Assembly: GCF_023072675.1 (NCBI RefSeq)
Contig: NZ_JALLGL010000034.1
Span: forward strand, 1-33,502
Source: Streptomyces sp. XM83C
GTDB taxonomy: Bacteria; Actinomycetota; Actinomycetes; Streptomycetales; Streptomycetaceae
Reading direction: 5' to 3'
DNA: 33,502 nt
Each line of letters opens with the position of its first letter. The stretch's first letter is position 1. The position numbers and the translations under genes are program-made. This document shows, piece after piece, positions 1 to 8,062 of the stretch. A model generated the notes under the pieces. It was not told the DNA's origin, did not search any database, and saw only the letters and a program-made list of their open reading frames with translations.

Positions 1-147
1 CGCACAACCCCCCGCCGTCCCCGTTGGGACCCCGCAGCGTCCGGACCGTCGGCGCTGTCCCCGGCGCCGGACGCCGTGCTGTCGTGGCAGCCCTTCCCCC
101 GAACACCGCACCCCGTGCCACCCCCGGCACGGATTCGAGGAGCCGCG

Positions 148-921
148 ATGCCCGAAGCACCACCGGACGACCAGCCCGCGCTGCACGTCGAGCATCTCGA
201 CGTGACGTACGGGCGCGCCCTGTCCGCCCTCCGCGACGTGTCCCTGACCGTGCCGCCGGCCGGCATCGTCGCGCTGCTCGGAGCCAACGGCGCCGGCAAG
301 ACGACGCTGCTGCGCGCCGTGTCGGGCACGCTGCGCCTGCACCGCGGCGCGATCACCGCCGGCCGCGTCCGCTACGGCGACAGCGTCCTCGACGGACGGG
401 ACCCCGTCGCCGCCGTACGCGCCGGAGTCGTACAGGTCCCGGAAGGGCGAAGGGTGTTCGGGGGACTGACCGTCGACGAGAACCTGCGCGCCGGAGGCCT
501 CGGCCTCGCCCGGCGCAGGCCCGCCGAGGTCGCCGAGGCCCGCGACCGGGTCTTCGCGCTGTTCCCCAGGCTCGCCGAACGCACCCGGCAGGCCGCGGGA
601 CTGCTGTCCGGCGGCGAGCAGCAGATGCTCGCGATCGGCCGCGCGCTGATGGCCCATCCACGGCTGCTCCTGCTCGACGAGCCCTCCCTCGGTCTCGCCC
701 CGCTCATGGTCGACCGCATCGCCGACGTCGTCCGCGAGATCAACACCCAGGGCACCGCCGTCCTGCTGGTCGAGCAGAACGCCGGCATGGCCCTGTCCCT
801 CGCCGGCCACGCCCACGTCCTGGACGTCGGCGAGATACGGCTGTCCGGCCCGGCCACCGAACTCGCCCGCACCGACGCGGTACGCCGCCTCTACCTGGGC
901 GACGGACAGGGGGCCGCATGA
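148..921 (+). CDS. livF: LivF-type ABC transporter ATP-binding protein
   Basis: ATPase subunit of an importer of the branched-chain amino acid/amide (HAAT) family; 257 aa, usual LivF length. Walker A GANGAGKTT lies at residues 45-53, the signature LSGGEQQ near 155, and Walker B LLLLDEP near 175. The H-loop reads VEQN, as is normal for LivF, rather than having the usual His. I chose the ATG at 148 because GAGGAG lies at 137-142; an upstream in-frame ATG at 76 has no comparable site. The gene is first of five, and its stop overlaps the next start (ATGA). The substrate cannot be read from the sequence: leucine-type amino acids, amides or urea are all possible for this family. Confidence 0.93.
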   Translation: MPEAPPDDQPALHVEHLDVTYGRALSALRDVSLTVPPAGIVALLGANGAGKTTLLRAVSGTLRLHRGAITAGRVRYGDSVLDGRDPVAAVRAGVVQVPEGRRVFGGLTVDENLRAGGLGLARRRPAEVAEARDRVFALFPRLAERTRQAAGLLSGGEQQMLAIGRALMAHPRLLLLDEPSLGLAPLMVDRIADVVREINTQGTAVLLVEQNAGMALSLAGHAHVLDVGEIRLSGPATELARTDAVRRLYLGDGQGAA

Positions 922-1703
922 GCGTCCCGTCCTTGCAGGTCCGCGACGTCACCGTACGCTTCGCCGGGCTCACCGCCCTCGACGACGTCTCCTTCACCGT
1001 CGCCCCCGGCACCACCCACGCCCTCATCGGGCCCAACGGCGCGGGCAAGTCGACCTGCTTCAACGTCCTGTCCGGCCTGTACCGCCCGGCCGCCGGCAGC
1101 GTCCGGCTCGGCGACACCGAGCTGACACGGCTCGCCCCGCACCGCATCGCCGCACTCGGCGTGGCCCGTACCTTCCAGAACATCGTCATCACCGACGGCA
1201 CCGTCGCCGACAACCTGATGCTCGGGCGGCACATCCTCACCCGTGCCGGGTTCGCCGCGAGCGCCCTGCATCTGCCGCGTGCGCGCAGAGAACAACGCGA
1301 CCATCGCGCCCGCGCCCGGGAGACAGCCGAACTCGTCGGGATCGGCGCCCACTTCGACAGCCTCGTCGGTCTGCTGTCGTACGGGGACCGCAAGCGTGTC
1401 GAGCTGGCCCGTGCCCTGTGCCTGGAGCCGCGCGTGCTGCTCCTCGACGAGCCCGTCGCCGGGATGAACGCCGGTGAAAGGGCACGGATGGCCGAGGTGA
1501 TCCAGGACGTGCGGACCGAACTCGGGCTGTCCGTCGTCCTCGTGGAGCACGACATGGGACTCGTGATGCGGCTCGCCGACGAGGTCACCGTCCTCGACTT
1601 CGGCCGGCGCATCGCGCACGGCAGCCCCGACGAGGTCCGCCGTGATCCCGAGGTGCTGCGCGCCTACCTCGGCTCCGTCGCCGAAGGGGAGGGAGCGGCA
1701 TGA
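918..1703 (+). CDS. livG: LivG-type ABC transporter ATP-binding protein
   Basis: Second ATPase of the same importer, 261 aa. Walker A GPNGAGKST is at residues 38-46, the Q-loop is RTFQN, the LivG-type signature is LSYGDRKRVELARAL, Walker B is VLLLDEP, and the H-loop VEHDM keeps its His. LivF and LivG normally form a heterodimer on the cytoplasmic face of the LivH-LivM pore. The ATG overlaps the livF stop by four bases (ATGA), and the gene's own stop overlaps livH the same way, so translation is probably coupled. The start is fixed by this overlap. Nothing is odd in it. Confidence 0.93.
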   Translation: MSVPSLQVRDVTVRFAGLTALDDVSFTVAPGTTHALIGPNGAGKSTCFNVLSGLYRPAAGSVRLGDTELTRLAPHRIAALGVARTFQNIVITDGTVADNLMLGRHILTRAGFAASALHLPRARREQRDHRARARETAELVGIGAHFDSLVGLLSYGDRKRVELARALCLEPRVLLLDEPVAGMNAGERARMAEVIQDVRTELGLSVVLVEHDMGLVMRLADEVTVLDFGRRIAHGSPDEVRRDPEVLRAYLGSVAEGEGAA

Positions 1704-2596
1704 GCGCGCTCGTCGACGACCTCATCGACGGGCTCGCCCTCGGCTCCGTCTACGCCCTGGTCGCCCTCGGTTTCGTCGTCATCTTCAAGGCCTCCGGCGT
1801 CATCAACTTCGCGCAGGGGTCCCTGCTGCTGTTCGGCGGCTACCTCACCGCCGTCCTCCACGACGACCTCGGCTTCGCCGGAGCCCTCGCCGTGGCCGTC
1901 CTCGCGACCGCGCTCCTCGCGGGCGCCGTCGACCGGCTGCTTCTTCGGCGCGGCGACCCCGACCCGCGCATGGCGCACGTGCAGACCATCGTCACCATCG
2001 GCGTCGACATCGTGCTCCTCACCGACCTGTCCCGGCGGATCGGCGGCGATCTGCTGTCCCTCGGCGACCCCTGGGGCGACGCCGTCGTCACCGTCGGCCA
2101 GGTGACCGTCGCCGAGAGCCGCATCGCCGCCATCGTCGTGTCCGCCGTGGCCATCGCCGCCGTGTTCGCCCTGTTCCGGTGGACCCCGTGGGGGCTGTCC
2201 CTGCGCGCCGCCGCCGAGGACACGGAGGCCGCCGCACTCATGGGCGTACGGCTCGGCCGCGTCCGGATGCTCGCCTGGTGCCTGGCGGGCGCGCTCGCCG
2301 CGCTGGCGGCGGTGTTCCTCGCCGCGTTCCCCGCGCCCGGCCTGGAACGCACCACCGGCCAGATCGCCCTGAAAGCGTTCCCCGCGGCCATCCTCGGCGG
2401 CATGGCCTCCCCGCCCGGCGCCCTCGCAGGCAGCCTCCTCATCGGACTGACCGAGGCCCTCGTCGCCGGCCACCAGTCCGACCTGCACGTCCTCGGCGAG
2501 GGCTTCGGCGATGTCGCACCGTACGCCGTGATGGTCCTCGTCCTGCTGGTCCGGCCCACCGGACTGTTCGGCGCGAAGGGAGCGGCCCGTGTCTGA
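1700..2596 (+). CDS. livH: LivH-type branched-chain amino acid permease
   Basis: Integral membrane permease of 298 aa, normal length for LivH (BPD_transp_2 family). It opens with the family-typical stretch LIDGLALGSVYALVALGFV and continues FKASGVINFAQG, the conserved FA-G loop. About eight hydrophobic segments alternate with short loops, and the C-terminus (ILGGMASPPGALAGSLLIG) contains the conserved EAA-like coupling region. The start overlaps the livG stop (ATGA), and the next gene starts eight bases before this one ends. It should form half of the translocation pore in the cytoplasmic membrane. Confidence 0.92.
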   Translation: MSALVDDLIDGLALGSVYALVALGFVVIFKASGVINFAQGSLLLFGGYLTAVLHDDLGFAGALAVAVLATALLAGAVDRLLLRRGDPDPRMAHVQTIVTIGVDIVLLTDLSRRIGGDLLSLGDPWGDAVVTVGQVTVAESRIAAIVVSAVAIAAVFALFRWTPWGLSLRAAAEDTEAAALMGVRLGRVRMLAWCLAGALAALAAVFLAAFPAPGLERTTGQIALKAFPAAILGGMASPPGALAGSLLIGLTEALVAGHQSDLHVLGEGFGDVAPYAVMVLVLLVRPTGLFGAKGAARV

Positions 2597-3713
2597 CCGC
2601 CGACTCGTCAAACCCGTCGCCGTCGCCGCCCTGGCGGTGCTGCTGTGCCTGCCGCCGTTCTACCTGGACGCGTTCTGGCTGCGCATCGGCCTGTTCTCGC
2701 TGGCCGCCGCCATCGGCGCGACCGGCCTGTCCCTGCTGTCCGGCACCGCCGGCCAGCTCTCCCTCGGCCACGCCTTCTTCCTCGCCGTCGGCGCCTACGG
2801 CTACACGTGGCTGGCCGGGGACCCCGGCCCCGGACTGCCGACCGCGCTCGCCGCGCTGCTCGCCGTGCTCCTCGCGGGCGCCGCGGGCGGCCTGTTCAGC
2901 CCCGTCGCCGGCCGTGTCCGCGGCATCTACCTCGGCGTCGCCACCCTCGCCCTGGTCTTCCTCGGCCACCATCTGCTGCTCACCGCGGACTCCGTCACCG
3001 GCGGCTTCAACGGCCGCTCCGTGCCCCCGCTCGCCGTCGGCGGCTTCGCCTTCACCGGCGACGACCCCGGACTCACCGTCCTCGGCGTGCCGTTCGGCGC
3101 GGAGGAACGCCTGTGGTACCTGGCGCTCGCCCTGTTCGCGCTCACCTGGTTCACCGCACGCGGTCTGCTGCGCTCCCGGCCCGGCCGCGCCCTGGCCGCG
3201 CTCCGTGACAGCGAGACCGCGGCGGCCGTGATGGGTGTCGACGTCGCCCGCTACCGCTCCGCCGCCTTCGTGGTGTCGTCGATGTACGCCGGGCTCGCGG
3301 GCGTCCTGCTCGCCCTCGCGTTCCGCCGCGTCGTCCCCGACTACTTCTCCCTCGCCCTGTCCGTCGACTACCTCGCCATGATCGTCATCGGCGGCCTGGG
3401 AACCGTCGCCGGAGCCACCGCCGGCGCCGTGTTCGTCACCGCGCTGCCGCTGCTGATGACCCGGTACGCCGACCGGCTGCCGCTCGTCGCCGCACCCGGC
3501 TCCGGCGACGCCGGCATCGGCCCGACGGAGGCCGCCCGCTACCTCTACGGCGCCGTCGTCGTCGTGATCCTGCTGTACGCCCCCGACGGCCTGCACGGCC
3601 TCGCCCGCCGCGTCCGCGCCCGGATGCGCCGGCGCCGCACCCCGGCCGGGCAGAACACCGCACCCGCCGTCCCTCCGGCACCCGCCGCACGACCCAAGGA
3701 GCACACCCCGTGA
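2589..3713 (+). CDS. livM: LivM-type branched-chain amino acid permease
   Basis: Second permease subunit, 374 aa, GTG start overlapping livH by eight bases. It has LivM-like features: GATGLSLLSGTAGQLSLGHAFF near residues 38-60, then RALAALRDSETAAAVMGVD and IGGLGTVAGATAGAVFV toward the C-terminus. Roughly ten hydrophobic segments are seen. The last ~35 residues form a basic then Pro/Ala-rich cytoplasmic tail not needed for the fold. The receptor gene starts on the GTGA that contains this stop codon, so all five genes are likely one transcript. Confidence 0.91.
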   Translation: MSDRRLVKPVAVAALAVLLCLPPFYLDAFWLRIGLFSLAAAIGATGLSLLSGTAGQLSLGHAFFLAVGAYGYTWLAGDPGPGLPTALAALLAVLLAGAAGGLFSPVAGRVRGIYLGVATLALVFLGHHLLLTADSVTGGFNGRSVPPLAVGGFAFTGDDPGLTVLGVPFGAEERLWYLALALFALTWFTARGLLRSRPGRALAALRDSETAAAVMGVDVARYRSAAFVVSSMYAGLAGVLLALAFRRVVPDYFSLALSVDYLAMIVIGGLGTVAGATAGAVFVTALPLLMTRYADRLPLVAAPGSGDAGIGPTEAARYLYGAVVVVILLYAPDGLHGLARRVRARMRRRRTPAGQNTAPAVPPAPAARPKEHTP

Positions 3714-4978
3714 ACACCACGCACCCCCGGCGCCGCACCGCCGCCGTCGCCGGAGCCCTGGCCCTGCTGCTCGCGGCCACCGGATGCAGCTCCAAAGCCG
3801 ACGGCAAGGGCGCCTCGTCGAGCGCCGACGGCGTCCGCACCGGCCCCGGCGTCACCGCCTCCACCATCCGGCTCGGCGCCCTCACCGACCTGACCGGCCC
3901 TTACGCCAGCCTCGGCAAGTCCATCGTGCAGGCCCAGCAGATGTGGGCCGACGAGACCAACGCGGAGGGCGGCATCTGCGACCGCAAGATCGAGATCGTG
4001 GTCAAGGACCACGGCTACGACGTGCAGAAAGCCGTCACCGCGTACGCCGACATCGCCCCGGACGTCGTCGCGCTGCCGCAGGTCATCGGCTCCCCGGTGG
4101 TGGCCGCGCTGCTCGACGACATCGACCGCGACCACATGCTCACCTTCCCGCAGGCCTGGGCCGCCTCCCTGCTCGGCAAGGAGTCCGTGCAGGTCATCGG
4201 CACCACCTACGACATCGACATGATCGCCGCCGTGGACTTCCTCACCCGCACCAAGGGCCTGAAGAAGGGCGACACCATCGGCCATGTCTACTTCGAGGGC
4301 GACTACGGCGCCAACGCCCTGGAGGGCAGCACCTGGGCGGCGCAGCAGGCCGGGCTGCGGATCGAGGGGCAGAAGATCAAGGCGACCGACACGGACCTGT
4401 CCGCGCAGGTCTCCGCGCTGCGGCAGGCCGGCGTGAAGGCCATCCTGATCAGCGCCGGACCCGCGCAGACGGCTTCCCTGGTCGGCGTCGCGGCCTCCCG
4501 CGGCCTGCGCGTCCCCGTCGTCAGCAGCGCGCCCGGCTTCGCACCGCAGCTGATGAAGACGCCCGCGGCACCCGCTCTCGCAGCGATGCTGCACATCGTC
4601 AGCGCCGCCCCCGCCGTCAGCAGCGAGCTGGCCGGCGTGCGCGCCATGGTGACCTCGTACAAGAAGAAGTACCCGGGCTCCCCGGTCGACTCCGGTGTGC
4701 TCTCCGGCTACAACGCCGCCCAACTGATCGGCGCCGACCTGCAGAAGGCGTGCGCGGCGGGCGGGCTCACCCGCGAGGACGTGGTCAGGGCGCACCGCTC
4801 GCGCAGTCACGCCGACACCGGCCTCGGCAGCCCGCAGGACTTCTCCGACGCCGCCAGCCCCGCCGCACGGGAGACGTACGTGCTGCGCCCGGACGCCCAA
4901 GCCGACGGCGGTGTCGTGAACGAGGAGGACGCCCACAAGGCGCCCGGCGTCGACGAGTATCTGAGCACGCGCGGCTGA
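3710..4978 (+). CDS. LivJ/K-like substrate-binding lipoprotein
   Basis: Extracellular receptor of the importer, a type-1 periplasmic-binding fold (Peripla_BP_6), 422 aa. A lipoprotein signal is clear: basic n-region RRR at 7-9, hydrophobic core, and lipobox ATGC with the acylated Cys at 26. The mature protein begins with the family pattern STIRLGALTDLTGPYASLG and NAEGGICDRKIEIVVKDHG. AAGGAG at 3696-3701 precedes the GTG start, which overlaps the livM stop (GTGA). The receptor is last in the operon, and a strong hairpin follows within 20 bp. Ligand specificity cannot be deduced. Confidence 0.92.
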   Translation: MNTTHPRRRTAAVAGALALLLAATGCSSKADGKGASSSADGVRTGPGVTASTIRLGALTDLTGPYASLGKSIVQAQQMWADETNAEGGICDRKIEIVVKDHGYDVQKAVTAYADIAPDVVALPQVIGSPVVAALLDDIDRDHMLTFPQAWAASLLGKESVQVIGTTYDIDMIAAVDFLTRTKGLKKGDTIGHVYFEGDYGANALEGSTWAAQQAGLRIEGQKIKATDTDLSAQVSALRQAGVKAILISAGPAQTASLVGVAASRGLRVPVVSSAPGFAPQLMKTPAAPALAAMLHIVSAAPAVSSELAGVRAMVTSYKKKYPGSPVDSGVLSGYNAAQLIGADLQKACAAGGLTREDVVRAHRSRSHADTGLGSPQDFSDAASPAARETYVLRPDAQADGGVVNEEDAHKAPGVDEYLSTRG

Positions 4979-4992
4979 ACCGCCGGGGGGAA

Positions 4993-5026
4993 GGCCGGCC
5001 ACCGGGCGAGGGCCCGGTGGCCGGCC
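4993..5026 (+). terminator. Hairpin terminator of the liv-type operon
   Basis: Perfect 15-bp inverted repeat, arms 4993-5007 and 5012-5026, loop GAGG, starting 14 bp after the receptor gene stop. It lacks a T-run, as is common in Streptomyces. It separates the operon from the methyltransferase gene. Confidence 0.8.
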
Positions 5027-5065
5027 CGTCCGCACATGCGGGTCGAGCCCGCGCACACGAGGCTG

Positions 5066-5094
5066 TACTCTCTGTCACACCAAGGGAGTTGGCG
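5066..5094 (+). promoter_or_regulatory. Likely promoter and operator of the DUF574 methyltransferase gene
   Basis: A TANNNT-type -10 box, TACTCT, lies at 5066-5071. Just downstream, around the expected transcript start, is AAGGGAGTTGGCG at 5082-5094. Nearly the same string (AAGGGGAGTTGGCG) recurs at 6984-6997 beside the XRE regulator, and the XRE gene has its own TACTCT (minus strand, 6940-6935). This suggests shared control of the module. It is inferred from string matches only. Confidence 0.45.
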
Positions 5095-5112
5095 GTACGA
5101 GCTGGGGGAGCG

Positions 5113-5931
5113 ATGTCCACCGAGAAACCACTGTCCATGAAGATCGACGCCGACGTCCCGACCGCGGCCCGGATGTACGACTACTACCTCGGCGGCAAGG
5201 ACAACTACGCCGCCGACCGCGCCGCCGTCGAGGAACTGGACAAGGTCGTCCCCAGCACCCGCGCCCTCGCGCTGAACAACCGCCGCTTCCTCCAGCGTGT
5301 CGTCCGCACCATCGCCGAGGACCACGGCATCCGGCAGTTCCTGGACCACGGCTCAGGCCTGCCCACCCAGGACAACGTGCACCAGGTCGCCCAGCGCGTC
5401 GACCCCAGCGCTCACGTCGTGTACGTCGACAACGACCCGATGGTGCTGGTGCACGGGCGCGCCCTGCTGGAGCAGGACGAACGCACCACGGTGATCCACG
5501 CCGACATGCGGGACACCGACGGCATCTTCGAACACCCCGACACCCGGCGTCTGATCGACTTCTCCCAGCCGGTGGCCGTGCTGTTCAACTCGGTCTTCCA
5601 CTGCATCCCGGACAGCGACACCGACGGCCCGCTCGCCGTGGTCCGCCGGGTCCGCGAGCGGCTCGCGCCCGGCAGCATCCTCGTGATGTGCCAGCTCGTC
5701 AGCGGCGACCCCGAGGTCCGCAGGTTCGTCACCGACTTCATGGACCAGGTCACCCAGGGCCACTGGGGGCGCGTCCGCGAGGAGAAGGACGTCGCCGAGT
5801 GGTTCGAGGGTCTCGAGATCCTCGAACCGGGGCTGGTGGAGGTGTCGACCTGGCGGCCCGACAGCGAGCTGGTGCCCCGTCAGAAGACGCAGGAGTGGAT
5901 CGAGTTCGGCGGTGTGGGACGCCTGCCCTGA
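5113..5931 (+). CDS. SAM-dependent methyltransferase, DUF574 (Methyltransf_19) family
   Basis: 272-aa protein with the family-defining N-terminus TAARMYDYYLGGKDNYAADR and a Rossmann SAM-binding loop FLDHGSGLPTQDN (usual form DIGTGLPT), followed by VVYVDNDPMVL for the ribose-binding strand. These methyltransferases are abundant in Streptomyces and often sit beside XRE-DUF5753 and DUF397 genes, as here; their substrates are largely unknown. The ATG at 5113 is chosen because the family motif starts about 20 residues later and a purine-rich GGGGGAG precedes it (rather close, 2 nt). It is convergent with the XRE gene, 48 bp apart. Unlikely to be the missing graspetide methyltransferase, which belongs to a different (PIMT-like) family. 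Confidence 0.9.
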   Translation: MSTEKPLSMKIDADVPTAARMYDYYLGGKDNYAADRAAVEELDKVVPSTRALALNNRRFLQRVVRTIAEDHGIRQFLDHGSGLPTQDNVHQVAQRVDPSAHVVYVDNDPMVLVHGRALLEQDERTTVIHADMRDTDGIFEHPDTRRLIDFSQPVAVLFNSVFHCIPDSDTDGPLAVVRRVRERLAPGSILVMCQLVSGDPEVRRFVTDFMDQVTQGHWGRVREEKDVAEWFEGLEILEPGLVEVSTWRPDSELVPRQKTQEWIEFGGVGRLP

Positions 5932-5979
5932 CGAGTGCCGTCACGGGGAGCCGCCTCCGGCGGGGGAGCGAGCCGGTCG

Positions 5980-6900
5980 TCACGACGCCGGGTAGCGGCT
6001 CTCCATCGTGTCGCGCAGCAGGGTCAGCGAGGCACGCGGCTGCAACGCCTCGTCGGCCAGCCGGTCCAGGGCGAGCCGGTACTCCTCCGTCTCGTCCCGG
6101 TCCTCCAGGAAGTTCGCGCTGCGGATGTGCTCCAGATACACCACGTCGGGCAGGTCGAGACCGCCGAACCGCAGATAGGTGATCGGGATGGCGGGCGCCG
6201 AGGCGTTGGTGACGTCCAGCGGCACCACCTGCACGGTGATGTGCGGACGTTGCGCCATCTCGATCAGATGCGCGAGCTGTTCCCGCATGACCTGCCGGCT
6301 GCCCAGCACCCGCAGCAGCACCGACTCGTCGAGGACGGCCCACAGCCGGGGCGCGTCCGTGCGGTGCAGCAGCTGTGTGCGCCGCATCCGCAGATCGACC
6401 CGGCGCTGAACCTCCGCGGAAGGCGCGTTCGGCAGCCCGCGCTCCACCACGGCACGCGCGTACGCCGGGGTCTGCAACAGGCCGGGGACGTACTGGATCT
6501 CGAACGTACGGATCGTGGCCGCCGCTTCCTGGAGGCCGACCAGCCGTTCGAACCATTCCGGCATCAGCCGTTTGTCGTACCGCTGCCACCAGCCGGGTTC
6601 ACCCGCGCGCTGGAGCAGCCGCAGCAGCACCGACGCCTCGTGCTCACCGGTGCCGTACAGATCGAGCAGCTTGCGGACGTCGTCCTCGGTCGGCGGGCGC
6701 CGGCCCTTGCCGGACTCGATCCGGGACAGTTTCGCCCCGCTGAAACCGACCGCGCGGGCCGCCTGGTCCTGGGAGAGGCCCGCGTCCTCACGGAAGCCCG
6801 CGAGCTGAACGCCCACCAGCATCTTCAGGAGAGTGGGAGCGGGCTCGGTCCCGTCCAGATAGGATTCCAGCCGGGAGGTACGGGGTGACTCGAAAGGCAT
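5980..6900 (-). CDS. XRE-family regulator with DUF5753 domain (WhiJ-like)
   Basis: 306-aa DNA-binding regulator. The N-terminal helix-turn-helix spans about residues 29-85 (FREDAGLSQDQAARAVGFSG then KLSRIESGK), followed from about 105 to 285 by a DUF5753 domain, with the typical YVPGLLQTPAYARAV and DESVLLRVLGS segments. This architecture is that of S. coelicolor WhiJ and its many paralogues, which act with a DUF397 partner. The DUF397 gene lies directly upstream on the same strand (142-bp gap). The ATG at 6900 is preceded by GGGAG at 5-nt spacing. A TACTCT -10-like box is at 6940-6935 on the minus strand. The DNA target is not known; candidates are the repeats at 5082, 6984 and 7292-7331. Confidence 0.92.
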   Translation of the reverse strand: MPFESPRTSRLESYLDGTEPAPTLLKMLVGVQLAGFREDAGLSQDQAARAVGFSGAKLSRIESGKGRRPPTEDDVRKLLDLYGTGEHEASVLLRLLQRAGEPGWWQRYDKRLMPEWFERLVGLQEAAATIRTFEIQYVPGLLQTPAYARAVVERGLPNAPSAEVQRRVDLRMRRTQLLHRTDAPRLWAVLDESVLLRVLGSRQVMREQLAHLIEMAQRPHITVQVVPLDVTNASAPAIPITYLRFGGLDLPDVVYLEHIRSANFLEDRDETEEYRLALDRLADEALQPRASLTLLRDTMESRYPAS

Positions 6901-6983
6901 CCTGACTCCCAGTTGACCGGCAGACCTGAAGGCCAGAGTACCGCACCCCGACCGAGCCCGGCTGCTGTTCCTTCCGTATCGAC

Positions 6984-6997
6984 AAGGGGAGTTGGCG
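6984..6997. promoter_or_regulatory. Second copy of the AAGGG(G)AGTTGGCG motif
   Basis: AAGGGGAGTTGGCG in the 142-bp gap between the DUF397 gene and the XRE gene. It differs from the copy before the methyltransferase (5082-5094) by one inserted G. Relative to its gene it is in the opposite orientation and upstream of the -10-like box. A possible common operator of the module. Confidence 0.4.
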
Positions 6998-7042
6998 CAC
7001 CCGACCGGGCGTGCGCCACCCCCCTGCGGCGGGACGGCCGCC

Positions 7043-7273
7043 TCACACCAGGTGGTCGAACTCCCCGTCCTTGGCCCCGGCGAGGAACGCCGCCACCTCG
7101 GCGGGCGTGTACACGAGCGCGGGTCCGTCGGGGTCGCGCGAGTTGCGCAGCGCGACACCGCCCTCGGGCAGCGCGGCGACCTCCACACAGTTGCCCTCGG
7201 CGTTGCTGTGCCGGCTCTTGATCCAGCGGACGTCCAGCGAACTCGCCCGCACTCCGTTGCGTACTGATGCCAC
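7043..7273 (-). CDS. DUF397 protein, partner of the XRE-DUF5753 regulator
   Basis: 76-aa protein with the typical DUF397 pattern: WIKSRHSNAEGNCVEVA near the N-terminus, then GGVALRNSRDPDGPALVYTPAEVAAFLAGAKDGEFD. DUF397 proteins accompany WhiJ-like regulators throughout Streptomyces and are thought to modulate them, possibly as antidote-like or signalling partners. The GTG start at 7273 has AGGAGA at good spacing. It is the first gene of a likely two-gene unit with the XRE regulator and is divergent from the gene at 7414, sharing an operator-rich 140-bp region with it. Confidence 0.92.
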   Translation of the reverse strand: MASVRNGVRASSLDVRWIKSRHSNAEGNCVEVAALPEGGVALRNSRDPDGPALVYTPAEVAAFLAGAKDGEFDHLV

Positions 7274-7291
7274 CGCACTCTCCTAGCCGCT

Positions 7292-7354
7292 CGTGCGAAA
7301 TTTCCCGCGCAATTTCTCGTGCAATTGCACGGGAAGGCTGTCTGGGTGGATAAT
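7292..7354 (+). promoter_or_regulatory. Promoter with palindromic operator over the -35 box, plus two further half-sites
   Basis: TTGCAC (7325-7330) and GATAAT (7349-7354) with an 18-bp spacer form a good housekeeping-sigma promoter for the gene at 7414. The -35 box is the right half of a perfect 14-bp palindrome, CGTGCAATTGCACG (7318-7331). Two related half-sites lie just upstream: CGTGCGAAATTT (7292-7303) and CGCGCAATTT (7306-7315). A repressor bound here would block the promoter and could also act on the divergent DUF397-XRE unit. The local AT content stands out from the flanks. Confidence 0.65.
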
Positions 7355-7413
7355 AGCCGGGGCGTCAACCCGTGTGCCGATGCCCGTACCTGACGCCGTA
7401 TCAGGGAGAAACC

Positions 7414-7968
7414 GTGTCCTCACCAGCGCATCGGGCGCCTCGGCCGGCCGACGGGACCGACGGACGGCACGGCGCGCCCGGCACCGCCACCGCCCGCGCC
7501 ACGGCCCTCGCCTCGCTCGACCGGGTGCCCTGGGCGGAGATCAAGGACTCCACCGGCTCCGCCGCCGCGATCCCGCGGCTGCTGAGAACCATCGCCTGGG
7601 GCGACCCGGATTCCGCCAGGGCAGCCCTCGACGACGTGCGCAGACGCATCTGCCAGTACGGCTTCGTCGTCGAACAGGCCACCGCCGCGACCGTGCCGTA
7701 CCTGTGGGAACTCGCCCAGCTCCCGCAGGTCACCTGTCGAGCGCAGATCATCCAGCTGCTGAAGAACATCGCCGACGCCCGGCAGTGGGAGCGGACCGCC
7801 GCGGTCTACCCGAAGCTGCTCAACCGCCGCGAGAACCACGTCACCTGGGAGCGTGCCGCCCGCCAGGCCGTCCGCTCCCGCCGCGCCGACCTGGGCAGAC
7901 TGCTCACCGACGCGGACGCCGAGATCACCCGCGCCACCAAGGAACTCGCCCGCACCCTGGGCGAATAG
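7414..7968 (+). CDS. Conserved helical protein of unknown function
   Basis: 184 aa from the GTG at 7414, which has GGGAGA nine bases upstream; an in-frame ATG at 7372 lies only about 12 bp after the predicted transcription start and has no ribosome site. After ~35 low-complexity residues the protein is mostly amphipathic helix (WAEIKDSTGSAAAIPRLLRT, VPYLWELAQLPQ, IQLLKNIADARQWERTAAVY), suggesting HEAT-like helical pairs. I do not recognise a catalytic motif. It is the only gene behind the palindrome-controlled promoter and may be a target of the neighbouring XRE/DUF397 pair. Confidence 0.75.
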   Translation: MSSPAHRAPRPADGTDGRHGAPGTATARATALASLDRVPWAEIKDSTGSAAAIPRLLRTIAWGDPDSARAALDDVRRRICQYGFVVEQATAATVPYLWELAQLPQVTCRAQIIQLLKNIADARQWERTAAVYPKLLNRRENHVTWERAARQAVRSRRADLGRLLTDADAEITRATKELARTLGE

Positions 7969-8062
7969 CCGACCCGCCCCGGCTCCGGGCGCACTCCGCT
8001 CAGACCGGGGCGCACGGAAGCGCGAGGCGGGTACGCCGCAGGGGGGCGCGCCCCCGGGGGCC

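Noticed and set aside
24..1703. Long plus-strand open frame overlapping livF
   Set aside because: The first ~300 residues are Arg/Pro/Ala-rich out-of-frame translation of livF; only the part from 918 (livG) is real.
3784..5112. Upstream extension of the methyltransferase frame through the receptor gene
   Set aside because: The sequence is Arg-rich nonsense in the wrong frame of the lipoprotein gene; the DUF574 signature begins only after the ATG at 5113.
8042..8055. GGGGGCGCGCCCCC palindrome as a terminator
   Set aside because: Self-complementary without a loop and in very GC-rich DNA; chance is likely.
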